From Haliscomenobacter sp. (GTDB lineage: Bacteria > Bacteroidota > Bacteroidia > Chitinophagales > Saprospiraceae), in assembly GCF_016718685.1 (NCBI RefSeq), contig NZ_JADKCX010000005.1, positions 1 through 64,000 on the forward strand: DNA of 64,000 nt, read 5' to 3'. This document shows positions 8,442-17,509 of this stretch, one piece after another. Below the pieces are notes generated by a model. The model was not told the origin of the DNA and did no database searches. It worked only from the letters and a program-made list of their open reading frames with translations. The position numbers were made by a program, and so were the translations under genes. The stretch's first letter is position 1. Each line of letters opens with the position of its first letter.

Positions 8442-8828
8442 ATGGAAACACTCATCACCAACGGCATTAAGATATCGGTAGAAACCTTCTACCAGCCCAA
8501 CTATTCTAATCCGGTTGAGGCCAAATTCATCCATGCTTATCGGATTACCATCGAAAACATGAGTGAGATGACGGTGCAACTCATGCGACGCCACTGGGTC
8601 ATTACTGACTCGGACGGCATTGTGCGTGAAGTGGAAGGGGAAGGCGTGATTGGCCGGCAGCCTGTATTGGAACCCAACGAATCACATCAGTACGTATCCT
8701 GGTGCAATCTGCATACTGGTTTGGGCAAAATGGTGGGTGCTTACGAAATGCAAAATTTGCACACAGGCGAAGCGTTTCACGTTAACATCCCCGCTTTTCA
8801 CCTGGTTGCTCCTTTTCAGCTCAACTAG
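8442..8828 (+). CDS. apaG: ApaG-family protein
   Basis: The 128-residue protein is a single ApaG (DUF525) beta-sandwich. It shows the family landmarks TIENMSEMTVQLMRRHWVITD (read from about residue 36), the acidic GEGVIGRQPVLEPNESHQY stretch and the GAYEM segment. ApaG proteins fold like fibronectin type III domains. In enterobacteria they influence Co/Mg efflux and Ap4A-related phenotypes, but their biochemical role is unsettled. It starts 8 bases after gmk, in the same operon. Confidence 0.93.
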   Translation: METLITNGIKISVETFYQPNYSNPVEAKFIHAYRITIENMSEMTVQLMRRHWVITDSDGIVREVEGEGVIGRQPVLEPNESHQYVSWCNLHTGLGKMVGAYEMQNLHTGEAFHVNIPAFHLVAPFQLN

Positions 8829-8874
8829 AGTTTAGATAGTAAACCTTCTGGAAAATAGACCTGGACACCTAAAG

Positions 8875-8912
8875 AAGAGTCAATCGGAATAACATCCAAT
8901 TGACTCTTTTTT
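8875..8912. terminator. Terminator hairpin between apaG and a TlpA-like gene
   Basis: AAGAGTCAAT pairs with ATTGACTCTT around a short loop and is followed by six T on the + strand. The genes on either side converge, and the A-rich left flank means it could also serve the minus strand. Confidence 0.75.
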
Positions 8913-8935
8913 ATGTCCAAATATTAAGGTGTGGC

Positions 8936-10297
8936 CTAGTTCGTCTTGAATATTTCCGCCAATTTGGCTTCCAACGAAGGCCCGCGCAAATCAGTAGCGA
9001 TGATTCTACCTTGAGGGTCAATCAGGAAAGTTTTAGGAATGCCCTGCACTTCGTACATCTGGGCGACCTCATTTGACCAACCTTTCAAGTCACTAACGTG
9101 TTTCCAGGCCAGTTTATCTTGCTCAATGGCTTGCAACCATTTGTCGCGGCTATTGTCGAGACTAACACTGAGGATGTCAAAACCTTTGCCTTTGTACTGG
9201 TCATACATGCGCACCACATTGGGATTCTCACGGCGGCAAGGGCCACACCAACTGGCCCAAAAATCGATCAATACGTATTTTCCGCGCAGGTCACTCAATT
9301 TCATATCCTTACCTTCAGGAGTAGCCTGGGCAAAATCCGGGGCTACGGCTCCCGTCATCAAGCGCATGGCCCGATCCAGTTCTTCTTTGATGGCAGCGGC
9401 AGCTTTGGGCGCTTTTTCCCCAAATGATTTAATGAAACGTTGAGCGTATTCCGTGTAGCCCGCACTTTTTTGCTTTTGTAAACCCGTCATGATCCCTGCC
9501 ATGGCAAATTGCTGCGCTTCGCCGCCTTCGGGGAACTTGGCTAAAGCTTTGTCCAGGTACACTTTGGTTTCCGTAGGAGGTAAACCCACACTGGCCAGGG
9601 TTTGGGCATAAGAGCTGAAGTTTTCGTACACCCAGGGCATGCCATTGTAGCCCGCATCTTTAAAATCTACGAAGCGGAAAAACTCGTTGGCAAAATATTC
9701 GATTTCATTGGCGTAGTTACCGGGATTGTTCGGGTAAGACACGTAAGTATTGATGGCTGCAACCCGGGCAAACAAAGGATTGGTTTTTTTCAAAGAATCG
9801 AGAAAAGCTACTTTTTTATCGTCAACGGATTTCAATTCGGCTACCGCCACCTTTTTTGCTTCCTCTTCTTTGGCCGTGGCCCACTTGCGCAGGGCCATGC
9901 CGTGCATGTTGTTGTGTTTATTGATGCGGGCTTTAATGATGTCGTACTCTTGATTGAGCTTGGAACCCGTAATTTGGGTTTGACGGATGTTGGCGCAGTC
10001 ACCCTTGATCACTACCCCATTTTCACTACCTAATAGCACGGGGCGCTGGTTATTGGCAAATGGGCCGACATAATAAAACTTGGGCTCTCCTTTGGAAAGA
10101 CTGAATTCGTACACGTTTTCGTTAGTAGCCATAACGCGTTGCACTTCGCGGAACGTTATGCCATCAAAGGAAAACAAAGCCAGCGAACCTTGGCAGCCAG
10201 TAAGCTCGCAGCGGACGCTGATTTTTTCTTGTGCTTGGGTGGCAAAAGCTGCACCTAGCAAGCTGATCGTCAAAAAAATGTATTTCAGAGACTTCAT
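8936..10297 (-). CDS. TlpA-like thioredoxin-fold lipoprotein/periplasmic oxidoreductase (DUF4369 type)
   Basis: The 453-residue protein has a signal peptide (cleavage near TQAQ, residues 20-23). A beta-rich DUF4369-like domain covers about residues 25-110, a helical middle part follows, and a TlpA/AhpC-TSA thioredoxin domain runs from about residue 318. The active site is WCGPC and the cis-Pro segment is VQGIPKTFLI. Such proteins reduce or exchange disulfides outside the cytoplasm. Bacteroidota encode many, often without a known partner. It is divergently arranged with the Omp85-like gene at 10351, with only 53 bases between the starts. Confidence 0.9.
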   Translation of the reverse strand: MKSLKYIFLTISLLGAAFATQAQEKISVRCELTGCQGSLALFSFDGITFREVQRVMATNENVYEFSLSKGEPKFYYVGPFANNQRPVLLGSENGVVIKGDCANIRQTQITGSKLNQEYDIIKARINKHNNMHGMALRKWATAKEEEAKKVAVAELKSVDDKKVAFLDSLKKTNPLFARVAAINTYVSYPNNPGNYANEIEYFANEFFRFVDFKDAGYNGMPWVYENFSSYAQTLASVGLPPTETKVYLDKALAKFPEGGEAQQFAMAGIMTGLQKQKSAGYTEYAQRFIKSFGEKAPKAAAAIKEELDRAMRLMTGAVAPDFAQATPEGKDMKLSDLRGKYVLIDFWASWCGPCRRENPNVVRMYDQYKGKGFDILSVSLDNSRDKWLQAIEQDKLAWKHVSDLKGWSNEVAQMYEVQGIPKTFLIDPQGRIIATDLRGPSLEAKLAEIFKTN

Positions 10298-10350
10298 CGC
10301 TTAAATTTGGGGTAAAATTAACAGATAACGCTTAAATATGGTCTTAAGGA

Positions 10351-12114
10351 ATGTTTAAAGTTTGGGAAAGAATGCGGATAATCTTGCTCTTATGTTGCTT
10401 TTGCGACGTTAGCGCTGCTCTTTTTGCCCAAAAAACGCTGAACATCCGCTCCAATCTACCCTTGCCTAGTAGCCTAAACGCCACGTCTTACACGTATACC
10501 GACAGCTTGTCGCTCCAAAATAGCCTCCAACGTTTGATCAGCGATTTGCAACAGCGCGCCTACCTGGAGGCTTCCGTAGATAGTTTGACCTATCAGGATT
10601 CTATTGCCCAGGCCTGGCTGCATCTGGGGCCTGCGTATCGTTGGGCCAAGTTGCGCACCACTGGCATCCCCGCCGAATGGCGACGCAACGCTGATGCTAA
10701 TTTGCGCAGCAAAGGAGGCTGGGTAGATTTGACCAAACTGGAGGCTTTCAAAAAAGAATTGGTGCAAAATGCAACGAACCAGGGTTATCCCTTTGCCCAA
10801 ATTCGCCTCGACAGTGTGAAACTCAGTCCGGGTTACCTGGATGCCACCTTGCGGCTAGACAAAGGTAATTTGTTTCGATTCGACACCTTGCTGTTGCGCG
10901 GCGACGCCAATATCTCCCCTGCTTACCTCCAACGCTATTTGGGTCTGCAAGGCAAACAATTGTATGATCAATCGCGGGTAGAAAACATCCGGGAGAGGAT
11001 TCAGGAACTGCCTTTTTTGCAATTGCGCAATGACCCTGAAGTGGAATTCATCGGCTCAAGGGCACTGGTGGTATTGGAGTTGGATCGTCAAAAAGCCAGT
11101 CGCTTCGATTTCATCATCGGGGTACTGCCCAACAGCCAGCAAGTCAAACGGCTCTTGATTACCGGGACATTTGAGGGGGAACTGCAAAACCAATTTGGGC
11201 GGGGTGAGCGGCTTTACGCCCGCTTTGAACAGTTGCGGCCTTCCAGCCCGCGACTGGATGTACAATTCAATTACCCTTTTCTGGCCAATTTGCCCCTCGG
11301 TGCCGATTTTAAATTGCATTTGTACCGCCGGGATACCGCTTTTTTGGACCTCGATGTCGATTTTGGGATTCAGTATTTACTTGAGGGTGGCGATTACCTG
11401 AAGGTGTTTTGGAACCAGCGGAGCTCCCGGTTGTTGCAACTGAACGAGGCTTTACTGCTCGACAGCAAAAGCCTGCCACCAACCCTCGATGTTTCGCAAG
11501 CCTCATTTGGTTTGGAGTTTCAACAACAACAGGTAGACTATCGGCTCAATCCACGCCGGGGCTGGGCTTTTTTGGGAAGAGGAGCAGCGGGAACAAAACG
11601 CATTTTGCCCAATAGCCGGGTGAATGAACTGGGCCTGGCTTATTTGTACGATACCTTACAACTCCGTACCTTTCAATACCGCTTGTTGAGTGAAACGGAA
11701 GCTTATGTGCCTTTGGGTAAAAATAGTACGGTCAAATTCAAACTGAGCAGCGGTTGGACCCTCGCCAACCAGGCCATCTACCAAAACGAACAGTTTCGCA
11801 TTGGTGGCAATCGACTCTTGCGGGGTTTTGATGAAGAGTTCATTTTTGCCACCCATTATGCGGTGGGAGTGGCAGAATACCGCCTTTTGTTGAACCGCAA
11901 TTCGTTTTTGTACTCGTTTCTGGATTACGGCTGGGTGGCCAATCGCACCGCTACCGTGCAGGAAGATTATCGGGCTTACGGCTTTGGCGCGGGCATTACT
12001 TTTGAAACGCGGGCGGGTTTGTTTGGGCTGAGTCTGGCAGTGGGAACACGGGCGGGCACTGCGCCGGATTTTGCCGGACCGAAGGTGCATTTTGGGTACG
12101 TGAGTTTGTTTTGA
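10351..12114 (+). CDS. Omp85 superfamily outer-membrane protein (BamA/TamA-like)
   Basis: The 587-residue protein has a signal peptide ending near ALFAQ. Two or three POTRA-like segments follow (about residues 60-260; for example LDKGNLFRFDTLLLRGDANI). The rest is a predicted 16-strand barrel. The barrel contains an (L)RGF motif in FRIGGNRLLRGFDEEF, equivalent to the VRGF/Y signature of Omp85 proteins that folds into the pore. Its length is shorter than BamA (about 800 residues), so it is more likely a TamA-like or surface-lipid/protein assembly factor than the essential BamA. Substrates are unknown. Confidence 0.85.
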   Translation: MFKVWERMRIILLLCCFCDVSAALFAQKTLNIRSNLPLPSSLNATSYTYTDSLSLQNSLQRLISDLQQRAYLEASVDSLTYQDSIAQAWLHLGPAYRWAKLRTTGIPAEWRRNADANLRSKGGWVDLTKLEAFKKELVQNATNQGYPFAQIRLDSVKLSPGYLDATLRLDKGNLFRFDTLLLRGDANISPAYLQRYLGLQGKQLYDQSRVENIRERIQELPFLQLRNDPEVEFIGSRALVVLELDRQKASRFDFIIGVLPNSQQVKRLLITGTFEGELQNQFGRGERLYARFEQLRPSSPRLDVQFNYPFLANLPLGADFKLHLYRRDTAFLDLDVDFGIQYLLEGGDYLKVFWNQRSSRLLQLNEALLLDSKSLPPTLDVSQASFGLEFQQQQVDYRLNPRRGWAFLGRGAAGTKRILPNSRVNELGLAYLYDTLQLRTFQYRLLSETEAYVPLGKNSTVKFKLSSGWTLANQAIYQNEQFRIGGNRLLRGFDEEFIFATHYAVGVAEYRLLLNRNSFLYSFLDYGWVANRTATVQEDYRAYGFGAGITFETRAGLFGLSLAVGTRAGTAPDFAGPKVHFGYVSLF

Positions 12115-12197
12115 ATACTGATTTTTTTAGTCACTTATTCCCACTTCCCACATTTCCCCGTATTTTACCCCGCACACCTACAACAGCAAGATTGACC

Positions 12198-13526
12198 ATG
12201 AGTAAACCACTGACTTCCAAGATCCTCAACTCAACCGTAATTGTAGCCGGATTGGGCTATTTTGTGGACATCTACGACCTGCAACTGTTCAACATCATTG
12301 GCAAAGAAAGCATCCAGAGTCCAGCAGGACTGAATGTATCCGACCCGTTGCAAGTAGCAAATCTGTTTGACAACAACCTCTTTTACTGGCAAATGGCGGG
12401 GATGTTGGTCGGTGGCTTATTTTGGGGTATCTATGGCGACCGCAAGGGCCGAAAATCCATTTTGTTCGGTTCGATTCTGATGTATTCCGTGGCCAATTTA
12501 CTCAACGCTTTTGTCACCACCGTTGAACAATACCAGGCAGTGCGTTTCCTGGCCGGATTGGGTTTGGCGGGAGAATTGGGTGCTGCAATCACCCTGGTTT
12601 CCGAAATCATGACCAAAGAAAACCGGGGCTGGGGTACGGCCATCATCGTCACCCTCGGTGCCTTGGGTGCAGTGGTAGCCGCTATGATTGCCAATTTAAA
12701 GCTCACTTTGCCTGGTTTGGAAGCGTGGCAAACGGCTTATGTGATTGGAGGGGTACTTGGGCTGCTGTTGTTGTTGCTGCGTTTTGGCACCTTCGAATCG
12801 GGTATGTTTGAACAATTGGAAAAAAAGGATCCCTCGCGGGGTAATTTTTTCATCCTGTTTCAGGATCGCGAGCGCTTTTTCAAATATTTGCACTGCATCA
12901 GCATAGGTCTACCCGTTTGGTTTGTGCTGGGCACTTTGGTCAAACGTGCGCCTGGTTATGCCGAGCACATTGGTACGGCTACTCCAGTCAGTGTGGCAAC
13001 GGCGGTAATGATGGCCTATTTGGGGCTATCCATCGGGGATTTGTTTAGCGGTTTTTTGAGTCAGGTGCTGCGCAGCAGGCGTAAGGTAGTCTTGATTTAC
13101 CTTGTTTTGTCGATGACAACGACCATGGTGTACGTGTTTAGCCCGACCTTGTCCGCTGCAGGTTTTTACATCTTGATCTTTATTTTGGGGGTAAGTACGG
13201 GCTATTGGGCCTTGTTTGTAACAATTGCTTCGGAGCAATTTGGTACCAATATCCGGGCTACCGCCACCACGACCATACCTAATTTTGTACGCGGAGCAGT
13301 GATCCCCATCGGGGTTAGTTTTGCTGCGCTGCTGTCACAAACGAGTTCCCTGGTGAGTGCTACGCTGATCGTTGGTGGCGTGTGTTTTGGTCTGGCAATC
13401 TTCTCGATTTTGAGTTTGCCGGAAACGTTTGGAAAGAGCCTTGATTACCTTGAATTAGTTTTAGTTTGTTTTACGTTTGGGAGCTTCGACTATGCTCACT
13501 TACCTAACTTAAAACTTAAAACCTAA
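12198..13526 (+). CDS. MFS transporter
   Basis: The product from the ATG at 12198 is 442 residues with about twelve hydrophobic segments. It shows the MFS loop 2-3 signature GDRKGRKSILFG and is related to sugar/organic acid MFS permeases. A start at 12111 would add 29 residues with no membrane or family character. The normal end of this family is around LPETFGKSLDYLE. Here the frame continues for about 19 more residues (LVLVCFTFGSFDYAHLPNLK...) through an intergenic repeat array, so the native stop appears to have been lost or replaced by the array. The transported substrate is unknown. Confidence 0.85.
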   Translation: MSKPLTSKILNSTVIVAGLGYFVDIYDLQLFNIIGKESIQSPAGLNVSDPLQVANLFDNNLFYWQMAGMLVGGLFWGIYGDRKGRKSILFGSILMYSVANLLNAFVTTVEQYQAVRFLAGLGLAGELGAAITLVSEIMTKENRGWGTAIIVTLGALGAVVAAMIANLKLTLPGLEAWQTAYVIGGVLGLLLLLLRFGTFESGMFEQLEKKDPSRGNFFILFQDRERFFKYLHCISIGLPVWFVLGTLVKRAPGYAEHIGTATPVSVATAVMMAYLGLSIGDLFSGFLSQVLRSRRKVVLIYLVLSMTTTMVYVFSPTLSAAGFYILIFILGVSTGYWALFVTIASEQFGTNIRATATTTIPNFVRGAVIPIGVSFAALLSQTSSLVSATLIVGGVCFGLAIFSILSLPETFGKSLDYLELVLVCFTFGSFDYAHLPNLKLKT

Positions 13527-13545
13527 AACTTTAAAACCTAAAAAA
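13455..13545. repeat. Inverted GTTTTAG-type array overlapping the MFS 3' end
   Basis: The left arm has TTAGTTTTAGTTTG and the right arm repeats TTAAAAC/CTAAAAC with a 7-base period. Between them lies CTTCGACTATGCTCA, a variant of the CTTCGACTTCGCTCA core found at 6949 and 19087. The array supplies the last codons of the MFS gene and ends right at the hemW start codon. A sister array is at 57465-57556. Confidence 0.7.
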
Positions 13546-13546
13546 C

Positions 13547-14691
13547 GTGCCGGGTCTATACCTCCACATCCCCTTCTGCAAACAAGCCTGCCATTATTGC
13601 AATTTTCACTTCAGTACGTCACTGCGGCAGAAAGGGGCAATGGTGGATGCCATCGTGCGGGAGTTGGAACGACAAAAAGACTACTTACAGGGCGCCCCGC
13701 TGAGCAGCATCTATTTTGGGGGAGGGACCCCTTCGCTGCTGGATGCGGGGGAATTGGAGCGAATTTTTGCCAAAATTTATCAGCTCCATACCGTGCAAAC
13801 CGAGGCCGAAATTACCCTGGAAGCCAATCCTGATGATTTGGATTTACTCAAATTACAGGCTTTGCGCAACACCCCGGTCAATCGTTTGAGCATCGGTATT
13901 CAGTCTTTTGCCGAAGAAGATCTGCGCTTCATGAACCGGGCACACAATGCCCAGGAGGCGCGGGCTTGCATCGAAAATGCCCTGGCCAGGGCTTCAACAA
14001 CCTGAGCCTCGATTTGATTTATGGCGCGCCAACAACCAGTCATGACCAATGGGCAAAAAACCTGGAGACCATTTTTCAATACCCCATCCCCCACCTCTCC
14101 GCCTATTGCCTGACGGTGGAGCCCAAAACGGCGTTGGATCATTTTGTAAAAAAAGGTCTGGCCGCCCCGGTTGATGAGGAACACGCCAACGCGCAGTTTC
14201 AACACCTCATGGAAGCAACCAAGGCCAGGGGCTTCGAACATTACGAAATCTCTAATTTTGCGCAACCCGGCTGGTACGCCCGCCACAATTCCAGTTATTG
14301 GCAGGGAGAGCCCTATTTGGGCATTGGTCCTTCGGCGCACTCCTTCAATGGGTCAACCAGGCAGTGGAATGTGGCCAATAACGCCAAGTACCTGAAAATT
14401 TTAAATGATGATTCCCCGCCCACGTTGGAAAATTCGGGGCTTTTTGAACGGGAAACCCTCAGTCCTGCTACGCGCTACAACGAATACATAATGACGGGGC
14501 TACGCACCATCTGGGGCTGCACCCTGGATAAAATAGATCCTACTTTTCGAACGTTTTTCCTGGAAAATATTCAACCATTTATTGCAAAAGAGTTGGTATT
14601 GGTGCACGAACAGCGCTACTGGCTGAGTGATACCGGGAAGTTCATGGCCGATTACATCGCTTCGGAGCTTTTTTTTATCGAAAATAATTGA
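13547..14691 (+). CDS. hemW: HemW-type radical SAM heme chaperone, frameshifted
   Basis: HemW proteins bind a [4Fe-4S] cluster and heme and are thought to deliver heme to respiratory enzymes; they were once called oxygen-independent coproporphyrinogen III oxidases. The start is GTG (VPGLYLHIPFCKQACHYCNF) with the CxxxCxxC cluster motif at Cys11, Cys15 and Cys18, followed by GGGTPSLL and RLSIGIQSF. The frame breaks after IENALARA. Adding one G to the run at 13989-13991 gives LARGFNNLSLDLIYGAP and continuous homology to the stop. Only CNF, not the CNFC of true CPO enzymes, is present, which fits HemW. Probably intact apart from a base-call error. Confidence 0.9.
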
Positions 14692-14738
14692 TTTTAAAGC
14701 TGTAAAAATAGCTTATTGTCCAATTCTTCACACCTAAA

Positions 14739-15131
14739 ATGATGACTCCAATGAGAATCCTGCTTTTGTGTTTTTGCACATTTTTTTTGCTCCATTGCAG
14801 CGAACGCCAGCGCATGGAAAATCGCAAGGATGCCTACATCCGTTCGTTTAATAAATTTATAGAACGTGTTGAAAAAAACGCGCCCGGATTTACCAAGGCG
14901 GATTGGGAAACAGCCGATGAAGAACTGGAGCAATGGACGGAAATCAAAAGACACGACATCCAGGAAGCGCTGACCAACGAAGATGAAGCTTTTGTCAATG
15001 AATTGGAGAGCCGCTTTGAAACGGCTTATGCGCAATACCTGAAACAACGCATTTTAAATGGCATTAAAGAAACGGTCAAGGATGCCAAAAAAGAGATTCG
15101 CGAAGGCGTTGAGGACCTCATAGAGAAATAA
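14739..15131 (+). CDS. Small helical lipoprotein of unknown function
   Basis: The 130-residue protein has a signal sequence with a lipobox (LLHC, Cys20). A charged, helix-rich mature part with many Glu and Lys follows, ending in VKDAKKEIREGVEDLIEK. The pattern ERVEKNAPGFTKADWE...DEELEQWT resembles small Bacteroidota lipoproteins seen near stress genes, but I cannot name a family with confidence. It precedes the universal stress gene on the same strand by about 90 bases. Confidence 0.75.
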   Translation: MMTPMRILLLCFCTFFLLHCSERQRMENRKDAYIRSFNKFIERVEKNAPGFTKADWETADEELEQWTEIKRHDIQEALTNEDEAFVNELESRFETAYAQYLKQRILNGIKETVKDAKKEIREGVEDLIEK

Positions 15132-15219
15132 ATCTTTGTTTAAAGTCAGTAATTGCACTGACATTTTTCCTTTGCACGGAGCTTTGAATGCGCTTAGTTT
15201 TACTAAAAAATAATCAGCC

Positions 15220-16107
15220 ATGACCACTTTTAGCCGCACCTTGGTCGCCATGGACTTAAGCGTAATGGATCCAAAATTGTTGCAATGGGTAGGCACCCTC
15301 GATTCGAAGCTTGGCTTTCAAAAAGTGTATTTTTTGCACGTCATGCCGGATTTCAGCGCGCCAAAAAATGTCGACATTGAATTCCATACCCTGTTTTCGG
15401 CAGATTACCCGGCGGATGAAAAAGCACACGACCGGATTGCTGAAGACATTGAAAAAATCCTGGGCAAGCACCCCGGCCTTGAGTTCGCGATAGAGGTAAG
15501 GGAAGGTAAACCCTACCAAAAAGTGGTGCATCTCAGTGAAGCCAAAGACATTGAACTGCTCATCATTGGCCGCAAAAAGCAGAGCGAAGGCAGCGGCATC
15601 AGTGCCCGCCGAATTGCCCGTGCTACCAAATGCAATGTGATGGTGATCCCTGAAAATGCAGCCGTCAAACTCCAACACATCATGGTACCCATCGATTTCT
15701 GTGATTTATCGGCCAAAGCCCTGCGTGTAGCGCTGGATATGGCACAAAAAAACCCGGAAATCAAAATTACCGCTTTGTACGTGATGGATTTGCCCCCCAG
15801 CAACTACTTTGATCGCCCTTATGCCAATAAAGGGATGCAGGAAATGTTGCACAAGGCTGCCAACGAAACTTTTGACAATTTCCTGGCGAAGCTTGTCGAT
15901 CAGTCTTCCGTTAACCTTGAAAAAGTCATCCTGGACAACACCCTGAACCACACCGCCCGGCACATCACCAGTTTTTCGCTACAGCAACACGCCGATATGA
16001 TTATTATGGGTGCAAAGGGCCATAGTACTTGGGATAATTTGTGGTTTGGCAGTGTAACTGAACATGTGGTAGAAATGGCAGCTAGCCCTGTTCTGGTGAT
16101 CCGCTGA
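15220..16107 (+). CDS. Universal stress protein with two Usp domains
   Basis: The 295-residue protein contains two tandem UspA folds. The first (about residues 3-148) ends with the ATP-loop sequence GRKKQSEGSGISARRIA. The second (about residues 150-295) ends with GAKGHSTWDNLWFGSVTE. Both approximate the Gly-x2-Gly-x9-Gly-Ser/Thr nucleotide-binding signature, although the first lacks canonical spacing. Tandem Usp proteins bind ATP or AMP and are linked to starvation and redox stress. No partner is evident beyond the small lipoprotein upstream. Confidence 0.9.
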   Translation: MTTFSRTLVAMDLSVMDPKLLQWVGTLDSKLGFQKVYFLHVMPDFSAPKNVDIEFHTLFSADYPADEKAHDRIAEDIEKILGKHPGLEFAIEVREGKPYQKVVHLSEAKDIELLIIGRKKQSEGSGISARRIARATKCNVMVIPENAAVKLQHIMVPIDFCDLSAKALRVALDMAQKNPEIKITALYVMDLPPSNYFDRPYANKGMQEMLHKAANETFDNFLAKLVDQSSVNLEKVILDNTLNHTARHITSFSLQQHADMIIMGAKGHSTWDNLWFGSVTEHVVEMAASPVLVIR

Positions 16108-16260
16108 TGCGGGGGAATGGAAACGACATACATTTACATTTCCGTCCCTTAGCTTTCGGAAGAAATGACAATTTCTGTCCAATCTATTGTGCCATTTATC
16201 TTGGGACTTACTTGTAGAAGGTTTAACTTTGGTGCTTATTTCTACAAATGTTAAACCAGT

Positions 16261-17325
16261 ATGTCCGATCAACATCTTAATGATGAGCTGCGGCAGCGGC
16301 TCCAAAATTGGCCAGTTCTCTTTCAGAAATACGCGCAGGCCAGTACCAAAAAAGCAATATTCCAGATGATCACTACTTTCTTGCCGTACCTTGGCTTGTG
16401 GGTATTGATGTATTGGAGTACCTTTTATTCATGGTGGATTACCTTTGGTTTGGCCGCCATCAACGCTTTTTTTCTCGTACGCATTTTTATCATCCAGCAC
16501 GACTGCGGTCACCGCTCGTTTTTACAAAACCAGACGGCCAATAAAATCATTGGCTGGATCTGTAGTTTTTTCAGCACCATCCCGTATTCATACTGGGCTG
16601 GGGTACACAACTTTCACCACGGCCACAGTGGGCAATTGGAAGTTGAAACCCGTGACATCGGCGACCTGATGGTCATGACGGTGAAGGAATTTCGGGAAGC
16701 TACACCATTGCAGCGCCTGGGTTACCGCATCTACCGCATGCCCATCGTTACTTTTGTGATTGCTCCGGTGATTTATCTGGGCCTTTACAACCGCATCCCA
16801 TTGGTAAACTTGAGTGGCTGGAAAAAAATCCACACCCAATTGCACCTCAACAACCTGGCCCTGGTGGCGCTTTATTTGTTGTTGGGCTGGTTGCTGGGCT
16901 GGCAGCGCTTTTTGTTCATCCAACTGAGCATCGTCTTTTTGTTTGGCATCATCGCCATGTGGTTCTTCTACGTGCAACACCAGCACGAAGGAGCCTATAA
17001 AGAATGGAAAGACAAGTGGGAATACGTACTTTCTGCGGTAAAAGGCAGCACCTACTACAAATTGCCCCGCATCATGCAGTGGCTTACGGGCAATATCGGG
17101 TTCCACCACATCCACCACCTGAATTCCAAAATTCCGAACTACAACCTGGAAAAGTGCGCGACGGACAATGCTTTCCTCGACAAATACATCACCACGGTGA
17201 CCTTCTGGGAAAGTTTGAAATACATGCACAACAAACTCTGGTGTGAAGAGAAAAAACGGATGATTACTTTTATTGAGTATTATCATCGGGAATATGTGCG
17301 AGGGTTGCAGATGGAAAGAGCCTAA
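16261..17325 (+). CDS. Membrane fatty acid desaturase
   Basis: The 354-residue protein has four or more transmembrane segments and three histidine boxes that bind the di-iron centre: HDCGH (about residues 80-84), HNFHH (about 118-122) and HHIHH (about 284-288). This arrangement matches the delta-12/omega-3-like desaturases of bacteria, which use oxygen to introduce a double bond into acyl chains of membrane lipids. It is followed on the same strand by a KAS III-like gene, so both may act on the same lipid. Regiospecificity cannot be read from sequence. Confidence 0.92.
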   Translation: MSDQHLNDELRQRLQNWPVLFQKYAQASTKKAIFQMITTFLPYLGLWVLMYWSTFYSWWITFGLAAINAFFLVRIFIIQHDCGHRSFLQNQTANKIIGWICSFFSTIPYSYWAGVHNFHHGHSGQLEVETRDIGDLMVMTVKEFREATPLQRLGYRIYRMPIVTFVIAPVIYLGLYNRIPLVNLSGWKKIHTQLHLNNLALVALYLLLGWLLGWQRFLFIQLSIVFLFGIIAMWFFYVQHQHEGAYKEWKDKWEYVLSAVKGSTYYKLPRIMQWLTGNIGFHHIHHLNSKIPNYNLEKCATDNAFLDKYITTVTFWESLKYMHNKLWCEEKKRMITFIEYYHREYVRGLQMERA

Positions 17326-17360
17326 AGCAAAACTTTTAGGCGTTCCATTGTGACATTTTA

Positions 17361-17438
17361 ACCACAAGGAACACAAAGATAAGCGCAAGGGACACAAGGG
17401 CACAAAATGAGTGCGGCTTGGCGTCCCTTGTCCTTTTT
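17361..17438. repeat. ACCACAAGG/GGGACACAAGG word array with short complementary arm
   Basis: The left part repeats ACACAAAG-like words (ACCACAAGGAACACAAAG, AAGGGACACAAGGG). After about 20 bases comes GTCCCTTGTCCTTTT, which pairs with the last left words. It resembles the other word arrays in plan but is less symmetrical. It lies between the desaturase and the KAS III-like gene. Confidence 0.55.
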
Positions 17439-17509
17439 TAAAGATACACTTCACTCTTTCAGAAATAAACAATTGCCATGCAACGTTTCTCGTCGCAATC
17501 TTTCAAATA

